From: CAAGNP01 sp045595965 | GTDB lineage: Bacteria; Bacteroidota; Bacteroidia; Bacteroidales; UBA932 | NCBI GenBank assembly: GCA_045595965.1 | Contig: JAZOBN010000003.1 | Location: 1 to 23,176 of the forward strand | Direction of reading: 5' to 3' | Length of the DNA stretch: 23,176 nucleotides | Shown here: positions 1 through 7,395 of the stretch, piece by piece | Layout of the letters: every line of letters starts with the position of its first letter | Numbering within the stretch: the first letter of the stretch is position 1 | The notes under the pieces: model-generated | Databases searched by the model: none | Seen by the model: the letters and a program-made list of their open reading frames with translations, nothing else | Told to the model about the DNA's origin: nothing | Translations under genes and position numbers: made by a program

Positions 1-28
1 AAGCAAATTTATTGATTGCATTGAGCCT

Positions 29-89
29 TGTGCCTATCGTTAGGCACAGGGTTCTTCTCTTTTATCAGATTAGGCACATTTTAGGCACA
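29..89. repeat. Three direct TTAGGCACA repeats plus one inverted copy
   Basis: TTAGGCACA occurs at 40-48, 70-78 and 81-89. The inverted form TGTGCCTA at 29-36 makes an 8-bp stem with the first copy around a TCGT loop. The direct copies are 30 and 11 bp apart, close to three turns and one turn of the helix, as for sites bound on one DNA face. They lie just past the terminator of tRNA-Phe, a common integration target, so integrase arm-type sites of an element to the left are possible. That role is inferred; only the repeats are seen. No gene is supported in 1-98. Confidence 0.55.
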
Positions 90-98
90 CATCTTAAA

Positions 99-134
99 GA
101 AAACCCCTCTCAGAATGCACTGAGAGGGGTTTTC
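99..134 (-). terminator. Intrinsic terminator of tRNA-Phe
   Basis: A perfect 15-bp inverted repeat (99-113 with 120-134) flanks a 6-nt loop. The stem has a GC-rich core (CCCCTCTCAG) and ends in an A/T tract. Read on the minus strand it starts 3 nt after the tRNA 3' end and runs out into TTTTCTTTAA. The flanking A and T tracts would also let it act on the plus strand, ending transcripts entering from the left. Confidence 0.85.
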
Positions 135-136
135 TG

Positions 137-209
137 TGGTGCCACCGGGAATCGAACCAGGGACACAAGGATTTTCAGTCCTTTGCTCTACCAACTGAGC
201 TATGGCACC
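137..209 (-). tRNA. tRNA-Phe (anticodon GAA)
   Basis: Read on the minus strand this folds as a full 73-nt cloverleaf: acceptor GGTGCCA/TGGCACC (7 pairs), D stem GCTC/GAGC, anticodon stem AAGGA/TCCTT with loop CTGAAAA (anticodon GAA), a 5-nt variable loop and T loop TTCGATT. The discriminator is A. CCA is not encoded, because the next bases are CAG. The T stem CCTGG/CCCGG has one U-C mismatch at its middle pair (51:63), which is unusual. The other stems are perfect, so the gene is probably functional. Confidence 0.95.
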
Positions 210-274
210 ATCGGTTTTGGGACTGCAAATGTAGGATTATTTTTTATACTACCAAAACTTTTTATCAAAATTCG

Positions 275-282
275 TATCTTCG
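275..282 (+). promoter_or_regulatory. Candidate -7 box for the priA-like gene
   Basis: TATCTTCG matches the Bacteroidota -7 element TAnnTTTG at all but one position. No convincing -33 TTTG is present. The box ends 7 nt before the ATG at 290, so the transcript would start at or within a few bases of the start codon, giving a leaderless or nearly leaderless mRNA. Confidence 0.5.
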
Positions 283-289
283 CACCTTG

Positions 290-2002
290 ATGAGTGGTCA
301 CAAAACATATATTCAGGTTATCCTTCCGCTGAGATTCAGGGAGACTGTAACATATTCTATCCCTGAGGAGATGGTGGATGGGATAAGTGTTGGCTCGCGG
401 GTAAATGTTATGCTCGGCTACCGTAAATATAAAGGATATGTTGAAGAGATTACATCCACTCCAAGATATGATGTAGACAAAATTCGTGACATTATATCTG
501 TTGACCGGGAGATTGTAGCGACGCAGAATGATATCTCTTTTTGGAGAAAAATCTCGGAGTACTATATGTGCAGTTTGGGTGAGGCACTAAAGGCTGCAAC
601 CCCCTTTCTGATGGAGTTGACTACCAAGAGGGTGACCAAGTCTGCAAATCTGCAGCAAGAGCCTATTCCCCCTGCCCCTATCCCCACACTTACAGAGCCC
701 CAACAAGGGTGTTTATCTGAAACACTCTCCCACTTCTCTAAAAGCAGGACAGTTCTTCTGAATGGTACTACTTGCAGCGGCAAAGGGGAAATTTATCTGC
801 ATCTGTCCCAGAAATATCTTTCTGCAGGGAAATCGGTACTTGTTTTAGTTCCGGATATCCCATCATGCAGAGCAATGGAGAGACATTTTTCCAAGCATTT
901 TACCTCTCCTGTCCTCACTTATCACTCCGGTCAAAGCACTGCAAAGCGGAGAAACACAGTCAATGCCCTTCTAAACAGCAAGGATGGTTCTCTGATTATT
1001 GGTCTGAGATCAGCCTTGTTTCTCCCCTTACACAATCTGGGTCTCATTGTGGTGGACAACGAACACGACCCTCTATACAAACAATCGGAGCCCACACCAA
1101 GGTACAATGGACGTGACACTGCCCTTCTCCTCGCACAGCAGACAAAAGCAAATATTCTTCTGGGGTCCGCTACCCCATCATTCGAATCTCTGCACAATGC
1201 CCTCTCCGGCAAATTTGCGGAGGTAAAGCTGGAATCTGTCCACCCATCCTGCAACAGGGCAAAAATAACAGTTATAGACTTTCTGAAGGAATCCAAGCTC
1301 AACAGCGTCAAGGGGCCCCTTTCCAATATTGCCATCAGTGCAATCAGGGAACAGATACAAAAACAGCGTAAGGCCGTCATATACCGTCCTAAATGGGCAT
1401 TCCCCCAAACAGAAGAGGGAATTCTCGAGATTCAGCAGGCACTTGCCCCAACAGATGTTGACATATATGATGAGATCGTCCAGATCGAATCCCTCAAATA
1501 CAAGCCATCGCTGATTGTACTTCTGCAAGGGGAATCACTTATCAATGCCCGGGACTTCAGATCGGAAGAGAAGGCAATACAGACCATCATCAGGCTATCA
1601 AGCATCGTCCAGCGGGGCAAATTCGACGGAGAGCTTATAGTTCAAACCTCTGTTGCAAGACACAATGCATTCAGATATTTAGCCGGCAAAACAGATATTC
1701 TCCCACTTATTACCGAAAGGGAGTCTATCGCCCTCCCCCCATTCTACCGACTTATCAAATTGGTTATCAAGGACAATGACCCTACACACCTGCAGGCAAA
1801 GGGTGAAGAGATTGCTGAGATCCTCTCAAAATTCAACACAGAGAGCATCCTGGGCCCCATACCATTTTCATCAGAAGAGGGGGAGCAATTGATATTCCAG
1901 GTATCACTTAAAAAGGGTGGAGAACTCAACAAAATAAAAAAAGGGCTCGCTAAAGCCCTCTATAATTACAACAATCTCATAGTGGATGTCGATCCTCTGT
2001 AA
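290..2002 (+). CDS. priA: PriA-like primosomal protein N', helicase-dead, no zinc domain
   Basis: PriA normally binds stalled forks, unwinds the lagging arm by ATP hydrolysis and loads the replicative helicase. This 570-aa protein is much shorter than typical PriA of about 730-830 aa. Residues 1-110 match the 3'-DNA-binding domain (ILPL, TYSIPEEM). Residues 155-300 match helicase lobe 1 and keep GSATPS (292-297), but Walker A reads GTTCSGKGE, with the usual Thr after Lys165 replaced by Gly. Walker B reads DNEH (256-259) instead of DEEH, and motif Ia reads PDIPSC instead of PEIALT. From about 365 to 445 the zinc-binding domain with its eight cysteines, the GTQM..KG motif and the QVAGRAGR motif are missing, though DFRSEEKAIQ remains. 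The C-terminal domain (ALPPFYRL to VDVDPL) is normal. ATG 290 is preferred over TTG 287. The frame is intact, so this is a diverged protein rather than an obvious pseudogene. The family call is firm; the loss of activity is inferred. Confidence 0.88.
   Translation: MSGHKTYIQVILPLRFRETVTYSIPEEMVDGISVGSRVNVMLGYRKYKGYVEEITSTPRYDVDKIRDIISVDREIVATQNDISFWRKISEYYMCSLGEALKAATPFLMELTTKRVTKSANLQQEPIPPAPIPTLTEPQQGCLSETLSHFSKSRTVLLNGTTCSGKGEIYLHLSQKYLSAGKSVLVLVPDIPSCRAMERHFSKHFTSPVLTYHSGQSTAKRRNTVNALLNSKDGSLIIGLRSALFLPLHNLGLIVVDNEHDPLYKQSEPTPRYNGRDTALLLAQQTKANILLGSATPSFESLHNALSGKFAEVKLESVHPSCNRAKITVIDFLKESKLNSVKGPLSNIAISAIREQIQKQRKAVIYRPKWAFPQTEEGILEIQQALAPTDVDIYDEIVQIESLKYKPSLIVLLQGESLINARDFRSEEKAIQTIIRLSSIVQRGKFDGELIVQTSVARHNAFRYLAGKTDILPLITERESIALPPFYRLIKLVIKDNDPTHLQAKGEEIAEILSKFNTESILGPIPFSSEEGEQLIFQVSLKKGGELNKIKKGLAKALYNYNNLIVDVDPL
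1942..1959 (-). terminator. Terminator of the lipid kinase gene, inside the priA 3' end
   Basis: AGGGCT/AGCCCT form a 6-bp GC-rich stem with a 6-nt loop. On the minus strand it is followed at once by TTTTTTTATTTT. It lies about 60 nt after the stop of the lipid kinase gene and within the last 60 nt of the converging priA-like gene, where it encodes part of the lysine-rich tail. Its shape and place fit a minus-strand intrinsic terminator. Confidence 0.6.
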
Positions 2003-2021
2003 ACGACCGCCCCTATATCTG

Positions 2022-2957
2022 TCACTTCCCCTTTACTATCATTTTAAGAGCATTTGGCATTATATTGAGTTTCAAAGGATTTGTCCCTATAATTTCTCCA
2101 TCTGTCTCCACCGGATGCTCACCATCCACTTCAATCAGAACCTCTTTACCAACAGTATGTTTTACCTCTTTGACCTTATACACCTCTCCCGAAAAGAGGA
2201 CCTTGAATTTGCACAAAATCTTGGGTTTGCTCATTTTCCCGATAATAGTCACATTTATCAAACCGTCATCCACCACTGCATCGGGGGCCTGAATCATTCC
2301 TCCCCCGCTATAACATCCATTTGCGAGTGCTACGGATAGTGTTTTACCCTGATGGAACAACTCTCCATCAACATACACTCTATAATTGAGCGCCTTTATC
2401 TTGAAGAAAGAACTTACAGCAGCCCTTACATATACCAATGGACCACTCTTCCCTCTAATCTTCAAGTCGTTACAATCTTTCGCAATCTGCGCATCGAATC
2501 CTATACCTGCCCCATTTATTATATATCTCACATTCGGCACCTTGGAATCCAGCACCTCCACCCTGGAGATATCCTGTCTGACCACCTCACCTTTGGCTAT
2601 GATCTCGGCACACTCCTTATAGTCGGATGGAATTCCATACATCCTCACCCAGTCATTTCCCGATCCTGCCGGAATCACCCCCACAGTTATCTCCTCTGGA
2701 GAGACAGTATCCTGCAGAAAGATTCCATTAACCACCTCATGAATTGTGCCGTCGCCACCCACTGCAATGATATTTCTGAATCCGTTTCTGATCGCTTTTA
2801 CAGCCAGTTCTATCGAGTGATATTTATGTTTTGAATAAATCACCTCAAAATCAATCCCTGCCCCTTTGAGGGCAGCGTCTATCTGAGGCCACTGCTCCAG
2901 AACCTTATTTTTTCCAGCCTTAGGATTTGCGATAACCATCCATTTTGGTGTGTCCAT
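2022..2957 (-). CDS. YegS/DgkB-family diacylglycerol (lipid) kinase
   Basis: This 311-aa protein belongs to the DAGK catalytic family, soluble or membrane-associated kinases that phosphorylate diacylglycerol or related lipids with ATP and recycle lipid for phospholipid synthesis. Visible motifs are VIANPKAG near the N terminus, the nucleotide-binding GGDGT around residue 68, AGSGND around 97, YSGGGMIQAP in the C-terminal beta domain, and EVDGE near residue 273. Length is normal for the family. There is no signal peptide or membrane segment. The gene is monocistronic: it has its own promoter facing parA and converges on the priA-like gene with a 19-bp gap. The exact lipid substrate cannot be told from sequence. 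Confidence 0.9.
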   Translation of the reverse strand: MDTPKWMVIANPKAGKNKVLEQWPQIDAALKGAGIDFEVIYSKHKYHSIELAVKAIRNGFRNIIAVGGDGTIHEVVNGIFLQDTVSPEEITVGVIPAGSGNDWVRMYGIPSDYKECAEIIAKGEVVRQDISRVEVLDSKVPNVRYIINGAGIGFDAQIAKDCNDLKIRGKSGPLVYVRAAVSSFFKIKALNYRVYVDGELFHQGKTLSVALANGCYSGGGMIQAPDAVVDDGLINVTIIGKMSKPKILCKFKVLFSGEVYKVKEVKHTVGKEVLIEVDGEHPVETDGEIIGTNPLKLNIMPNALKMIVKGK

Positions 2958-2982
2958 AAAAATATAGATTGAAATTCGGGGA

Positions 2983-2990
2983 CAAAACTA
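2983..2990 (-). promoter_or_regulatory. -7 box for the lipid kinase gene
   Basis: On the minus strand this reads TAGTTTTG, an exact TAnnTTTG match, 25 nt upstream of the start codon at 2957. No clear -33 TTG lies at the right distance. It faces away from the parA promoter 32 bp further on. Confidence 0.55.
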
Positions 2991-3021
2991 ACATAAATAT
3001 CACTACAGATAAAAAATTTTG

Positions 3022-3029
3022 TAAATTTG
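3022..3029 (+). promoter_or_regulatory. -7 box for the parA operon
   Basis: TAAATTTG exactly matches TAnnTTTG. It sits 24 nt before the parA ATG, which leaves a leader of about 18-20 nt. The -33 element is not obvious. Confidence 0.55.
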
Positions 3030-3053
3030 CTCGTTATTGGAGAAAGTAGATTT

Positions 3054-3821
3054 ATGGGAAAAATTATAGCTATCGCAAATCAGAAAGGAGGGGTAGGAAA
3101 GACCACTACAGCTGTCAATTTGGCCGCCTCTCTTGCAGTTATGGAGAAAAGGACTCTCCTTATCGACGCAGACCCTCAGGCAAATGCCACCTCAGGATTG
3201 AATTTTGATCCGGACTCAAACAACAAAAACACTTTGTACGAAGTGCTTATAGGTCAGCGGACTTTTGAGGAGATAATTCTTGATACCGAGATTGAAGATC
3301 TCAAACTGGTTCCATCCCACATAAATCTTGTTGGTGCTGAGATAGAAATGCTCTCTATCGAGAACAGAGAGATGGTGATGAAAAATGCTTTGGAGCAGAT
3401 CAAAGACAAATTTGAATACATCATCATAGACTGCTCCCCTTCACTGGGTCTGATCACCATCAACTCACTCACAGCATCAAATTCTGTCATTATACCTGTG
3501 CAATGTGAATATTATGCACTTGAAGGGCTTGGCAAACTTCTCAACACCATCAAGCTTGTACAGAGCAGACTTAACCCCTCTCTCAGCATAGAGGGTTTCC
3601 TACTTACTATGTTTGACGGACGTCTCCGTCTTGCCAACCAGGTAGTGGAAGAGGTAAGACAACACTTTGGCGAGATGGTTTTCAAGACCCTTATCCAAAG
3701 AAATGTCAGATTGAGCGAAGCACCATCCCACGGAAAGCCTGCAATCCTTTACGATGCAGTATCTCCCGGATCCAACAACTACCTCAACCTTGCAAAAGAG
3801 ATTATCAGAAACAACTCATAA
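3054..3821 (+). CDS. parA: ParA/Soj chromosome-partitioning ATPase
   Basis: ParA is a deviant-Walker ATPase that binds the nucleoid and, with ParB, moves replicated origins apart. This 255-aa protein carries the deviant Walker A KGGVGKTT at residues 10-17 with the signature lysine, the DADPQANAT switch region, and IIDCSPSLG (Walker B-like). It is about the length of chromosomal Soj proteins. I chose ATG 3054 (MGKIIAIANQKGG) because family members begin just before the Walker A loop; a TTG in frame at 3027 would add residues with no match and would lie within the promoter box. The gene is followed 13 bp later by parB, the usual pairing. Confidence 0.95.
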   Translation: MGKIIAIANQKGGVGKTTTAVNLAASLAVMEKRTLLIDADPQANATSGLNFDPDSNNKNTLYEVLIGQRTFEEIILDTEIEDLKLVPSHINLVGAEIEMLSIENREMVMKNALEQIKDKFEYIIIDCSPSLGLITINSLTASNSVIIPVQCEYYALEGLGKLLNTIKLVQSRLNPSLSIEGFLLTMFDGRLRLANQVVEEVRQHFGEMVFKTLIQRNVRLSEAPSHGKPAILYDAVSPGSNNYLNLAKEIIRNNS

Positions 3822-3834
3822 CAGAATATAGTCT

Positions 3835-4743
3835 ATGGCAAAAAAATCGGCATTGGGAAAAGGTCTCGGAGCTCTAATTGGTAATGCTTACGATGGTTCA
3901 TTTACTCCAAATCCAAGTGAACAGACTATCGTACACCCTCACCACACAAGCCCCGTCTCCATTTCAGAAATATCAATTGATCTTATCACCACCAATCCAT
4001 ACCAGCCCAGGACTGTATTTGAGGAAGAGGCACTCATGGATTTGAGCGATTCAATCAAACAACTCGGTCTTATCCAGCCTATAACCGTCCGTCGCACTGG
4101 TGACAAATACCAGATAATCAGCGGAGAGAGAAGATTCCGTGCAGCAAAGATGGCTGGTCTCTCCCACATTCCGGCTTACATCCGCGAGGCTGACGACCAG
4201 GGGATGCTGGAGATGGCAATTGTGGAGAACATCCAGAGGGAGAACCTCGACTCCATCGAAATTGCACTCAGTTTCCAACGTCTGATCGAGGAGTGTTCAC
4301 TGACTCAGGAGGCAATGGCAGAAAGGGTTGGAAAAAAAAGGGCAACAGTCACAAACTACCTCCGTCTGCTCAAACTTCCTGCACAAGTGCAGATATCTCT
4401 TCGTGAAAACAAAATATCAATGGGGCATGCAAAAGCTCTCCTCTCCCTTGAAAAGGATCAGGACAAGATCAAACTTTGCAACCTCACCATCAAAAATGAC
4501 CTCTCTGTAAGACAACTGGAACAAAAGGTCAGAGCACTCACCTCTGAGGAACAGAGGGAGGAGAAGGCTCCTGCAGATCTTCCTGATACATACTACAGAG
4601 CATTGGAGATTATCGGAAGATACTTCAATAATAATATCAGTCTGAAAAGGGATGAGAACGGCAAAGGTAGAATCACCATCCAATTTACCAACGACCAGGA
4701 GATTGAACATTTTCTAAAAGATCTTGAGGGGCTAAAAAAATAA
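3835..4743 (+). CDS. parB: ParB/Spo0J chromosome-partitioning protein
   Basis: ParB is a CTP-dependent clamp that loads at parS sites near the origin and stimulates ParA. The 302-aa protein has the basic N-terminal KKSALGKGLGALIG tail that contacts ParA, then the ParB/Sulfiredoxin-like nuclease-fold domain with NPYQPR, the CTP-binding GERRFRAAK motif and ENIQREN. A helix-turn-helix follows (SLTQEAMAERVGKKRATVTNYLRLLKLP) and a C-terminal dimerization domain ends in HFLKDLEGLKK. Its stop is 5 bp before the next start, so it is co-transcribed with the downstream envelope genes. I found no parS palindrome by eye in the window. Confidence 0.95.
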   Translation: MAKKSALGKGLGALIGNAYDGSFTPNPSEQTIVHPHHTSPVSISEISIDLITTNPYQPRTVFEEEALMDLSDSIKQLGLIQPITVRRTGDKYQIISGERRFRAAKMAGLSHIPAYIREADDQGMLEMAIVENIQRENLDSIEIALSFQRLIEECSLTQEAMAERVGKKRATVTNYLRLLKLPAQVQISLRENKISMGHAKALLSLEKDQDKIKLCNLTIKNDLSVRQLEQKVRALTSEEQREEKAPADLPDTYYRALEIIGRYFNNNISLKRDENGKGRITIQFTNDQEIEHFLKDLEGLKK

Positions 4744-4748
4744 CATCT

Positions 4749-5690
4749 GTGCGGAGAGTTTTATTCTTATCGGTATTCATACTGTTGGCTACGTTTACCT
4801 CGCGAGGACAATTCAACAATTTCATGTCCGGCGACGGTTCGGGGGGGTTCAACTTCGGTTCATCCAATCCCGATGCCGAAACTGTGACCAATGATACCAT
4901 CTCCGCCACTAAACTCTTCTCCTTCAAGCAATACTTTGCAGGTCTTGCCCATAAAGACACAATCAAAATGAGCTGGATGTTCGGAGGGTCACTTATCCTT
5001 CCGGGAACAGCCCAGATATACAACGGGGACTACTGGAAACTTCCCCTTATCTATGGAGGAATCGGGGGGATGATAGGAGGTGGATTCTATCAGCAATCCC
5101 TTTACAAAAGGACAGGTGTACAACAGCACAAGGCAAACAGCACAATCCTCTTTATAGGGGCAGCAGCTTTCTATTACGCCTCCATAATGGACGGGATTGT
5201 CTGCTTTGATTCAAACCTTGACCCCGATCCAACAAGAGCCACACTCTACTCTGCACTTCTTCCGGGGCTTGGACAGATGTACAATGGGGACTATTGGCAC
5301 ATCCCCATCTGGTACACAGGTCTCGCAGTGGCCGGTTATGCCTGGAACTACAACGCAAAACAATACAAAAGATATAGGGATCTCTATTATGAGGCGAGAG
5401 AACAAGGGAACAGTTACAATGGCAGCACCTCCATCAGCAATCTCGAACACTATCGGGACACATACCGGAGAATGAGAGACTACTCTGTTCTTGCCACAGT
5501 GGCTGTATATCTCCTTCAAGTCATTGACGCAAATGTATTTGCCACAATGGCCGATTTTGACATGTCGGATGACATATCCATGGAGGTCGGTCCTGCCATA
5601 ATTACCCCTATTTCGACCCCAAATTACCAACAAAATTTAGCAATCAATCCACAAAACTCATTTGGAGTACAACTAACACTGACATTCTGA
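4749..5690 (+). CDS. DUF5683 membrane protein with duplicated LPG-YNGDYW motif
   Basis: This 313-aa protein starts at a GTG 5 bp after parB. It has an N-terminal signal segment (MRRVLFLSVFILLATFTSRG) and several hydrophobic stretches, so it is exported or in a membrane. It matches the Bacteroidota DUF5683 family, which regularly follows parB; its function is unknown. A motif appears twice: residues 84-107 (LPGTAQIYNGDYW then KLPLIYGG) and 171-194 (LPGLGQMYNGDYW then HIPIWYTG). About 13 of 24 residues are identical, as expected from an internal duplication. The C terminus ends in LTLTF, so a few outer-membrane strands are possible. Its place between ParB and a lytic transglycosylase suggests an envelope role, which is inference. 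Confidence 0.8.
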   Translation: MRRVLFLSVFILLATFTSRGQFNNFMSGDGSGGFNFGSSNPDAETVTNDTISATKLFSFKQYFAGLAHKDTIKMSWMFGGSLILPGTAQIYNGDYWKLPLIYGGIGGMIGGGFYQQSLYKRTGVQQHKANSTILFIGAAAFYYASIMDGIVCFDSNLDPDPTRATLYSALLPGLGQMYNGDYWHIPIWYTGLAVAGYAWNYNAKQYKRYRDLYYEAREQGNSYNGSTSISNLEHYRDTYRRMRDYSVLATVAVYLLQVIDANVFATMADFDMSDDISMEVGPAIITPISTPNYQQNLAINPQNSFGVQLTLTF

Positions 5691-5694
5691 TTTT

Positions 5695-7395
5695 ATGAAG
5701 CGACTGTTTATTTCCATTCTATCACTGCTTATCATCACATCCAATGCCGCACCACTTACTGCCCAGAACAAGCAAAAGGAGAAATTCAATTTCTGGGGAA
5801 TATTCGAGAAAAAGGAGAACAAGGTAAAAAAGGAAAAAACACCCAAGAAAGGTTCGAAAAAAGATCTGATAAATCAGAATTACCAACTCAATTTTGAAAA
5901 AGATTCACTTTTAAGAGTAATTGACTCCTTGCAGTTGGATATCAAGAGTTATGAAGAGATCACTTTGTCGGACTCTTTAAGTATCGCATCAAACGATATT
6001 TCCGAGGCAGAATACACACCTTCTGACTCCCTCACTTTGGAAGATACCGACTCATTGATGAGCATATGGTACCATCAGAGAAATATGGAACTTCTTGAGA
6101 ATATGGAGAAGGATATTGATCTTGACACAGCTTTTCTCCTCTCCAATATCCCTGACTCCGTATATATTGAGAGATTGTATAAAATGAACTCTTTCATCTC
6201 ACTCCCATACAACAATATAATCAGGAACTATATCATTGCCTACACAGAAAGGAGACCACAACAGGCAGAGAGCATGCTTGGACTATCAAAATACTATATG
6301 CCTCTCTTTGAGGAGATTTTTGAATACTACGATCTTCCTCTTGAATTGAAAGCGATGGCTATCATAGAATCTGCCCTCAATCCAAGGGCAGTATCGAGGG
6401 TTAAGGCAAAAGGGATGTGGCAATTTATGTACGGCACAGCCATCAGATACAATCTGACCATCAACTCATTTGTAGACGAACGTCTCGATCCCATCAAATC
6501 GGGACACGCAGCGGCTCAATATCTGAAGGATTCATACAGGATGTTTGGAGACTGGGCACTTGCTATCGCATCATACAACTGCGGTGCAGGCAATGTCAAC
6601 AAAGCCATCCGCCGATCAGGTGGCTCAAAAGATTTCTGGACTATTTACCCCTATCTGCCTCGAGAGACACGTGGATATATCCCCTCATTCATAGCAGCAC
6701 TTTATATGCTCAATTATTATCCTGAGCATCAGCTGACACCCAAACAGATACAGATGCCTGTACATACAGACACATTGAAAATAAACAAAATGCTCCATTT
6801 TGAGCAAGTTGTCCACTACACAGGTATCCCTATCCAGCTTCTGAGGGACCTCAACCCCCAATTCCTTCACGATATCGTCCCAGGTGGGGAGAAAGAGTAC
6901 ACCCTGAGACTTCCATACAACTACACAGGAAAATTTGTAGAGAATGAAAAGGAGATCTACACATATAAGGATTCTGTATATTTCAACCCCTCTATGCTCA
7001 AGAAGATCAAAGAGAGCGGATCGACCAACTCCCAGAGAATAACCCACAAAGTGAAGAGTGGAGAGACATTGAGCCATATTGCACTCAAATATGGTGTCAG
7101 GGTGAAAGACATCCAGCGTTGGAATGGAGTCAAGACCAACATCCGTGTAGGTCAGAGACTTGTCATCTATAAGGGGGGAGCAGCTCCGGCAGCGACAAAG
7201 AGCTCCGGCAGCAAACCAGCAACTACAACCTCCGGAGGTTATGTAATCTATACCGTCAAGTCTGGAGACAATCTCTGGGACATCGCAAAGAAATTCCCGG
7301 GTGTGAGTGTTAACTCCATTCAGAAGCTTAACGGTTTCACTAACAGCACCAAGATCTATCCAGGGATGAAAGTGAAGATTAAAAAAGCAAATTAA
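5695..7395 (+). CDS. mltD: MltD-like lytic murein transglycosylase with two LysM domains
   Basis: Lytic transglycosylases cut the MurNAc-GlcNAc bond of peptidoglycan, leaving 1,6-anhydro ends, for wall remodelling. The 566-aa protein has a Sec signal peptide (MKRLFISILSLLIITSNAAP), a lysine-rich low-complexity stretch (26-58) and an acidic linker. An SLT domain spans about residues 195-330. The probable catalytic Glu is E225 in AMAIIESALNP, followed by AKGMWQFM and ASYNCGAGNVNKA, both family hallmarks. Two LysM peptidoglycan-binding domains lie at about 445-490 (HKVKSGETLSHIA) and 518-564 (YTVKSGDNLWDIA). It begins 4 bp after the DUF5683 gene, as the last gene of the parAB operon. Its end overlaps the converging beta-barrel gene by 17 bp. 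Confidence 0.92.
   Translation: MKRLFISILSLLIITSNAAPLTAQNKQKEKFNFWGIFEKKENKVKKEKTPKKGSKKDLINQNYQLNFEKDSLLRVIDSLQLDIKSYEEITLSDSLSIASNDISEAEYTPSDSLTLEDTDSLMSIWYHQRNMELLENMEKDIDLDTAFLLSNIPDSVYIERLYKMNSFISLPYNNIIRNYIIAYTERRPQQAESMLGLSKYYMPLFEEIFEYYDLPLELKAMAIIESALNPRAVSRVKAKGMWQFMYGTAIRYNLTINSFVDERLDPIKSGHAAAQYLKDSYRMFGDWALAIASYNCGAGNVNKAIRRSGGSKDFWTIYPYLPRETRGYIPSFIAALYMLNYYPEHQLTPKQIQMPVHTDTLKINKMLHFEQVVHYTGIPIQLLRDLNPQFLHDIVPGGEKEYTLRLPYNYTGKFVENEKEIYTYKDSVYFNPSMLKKIKESGSTNSQRITHKVKSGETLSHIALKYGVRVKDIQRWNGVKTNIRVGQRLVIYKGGAAPAATKSSGSKPATTTSGGYVIYTVKSGDNLWDIAKKFPGVSVNSIQKLNGFTNSTKIYPGMKVKIKKAN

Noticed and set aside
12..290. 92-codon open frame over the repeats, terminator and tRNA-Phe
   Set aside because: It reads through a clear tRNA gene and terminator on the other strand and resembles no protein I know.
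931..1380. 149-codon frame opposite the priA-like gene
   Set aside because: Antisense shadow with cysteine- and arginine-rich random-looking sequence and no start signals.
3835..4743. Possible parS site near parAB
   Set aside because: I scanned by eye for the TGTTTCACGTGAAACA-type palindrome and found none in the window.
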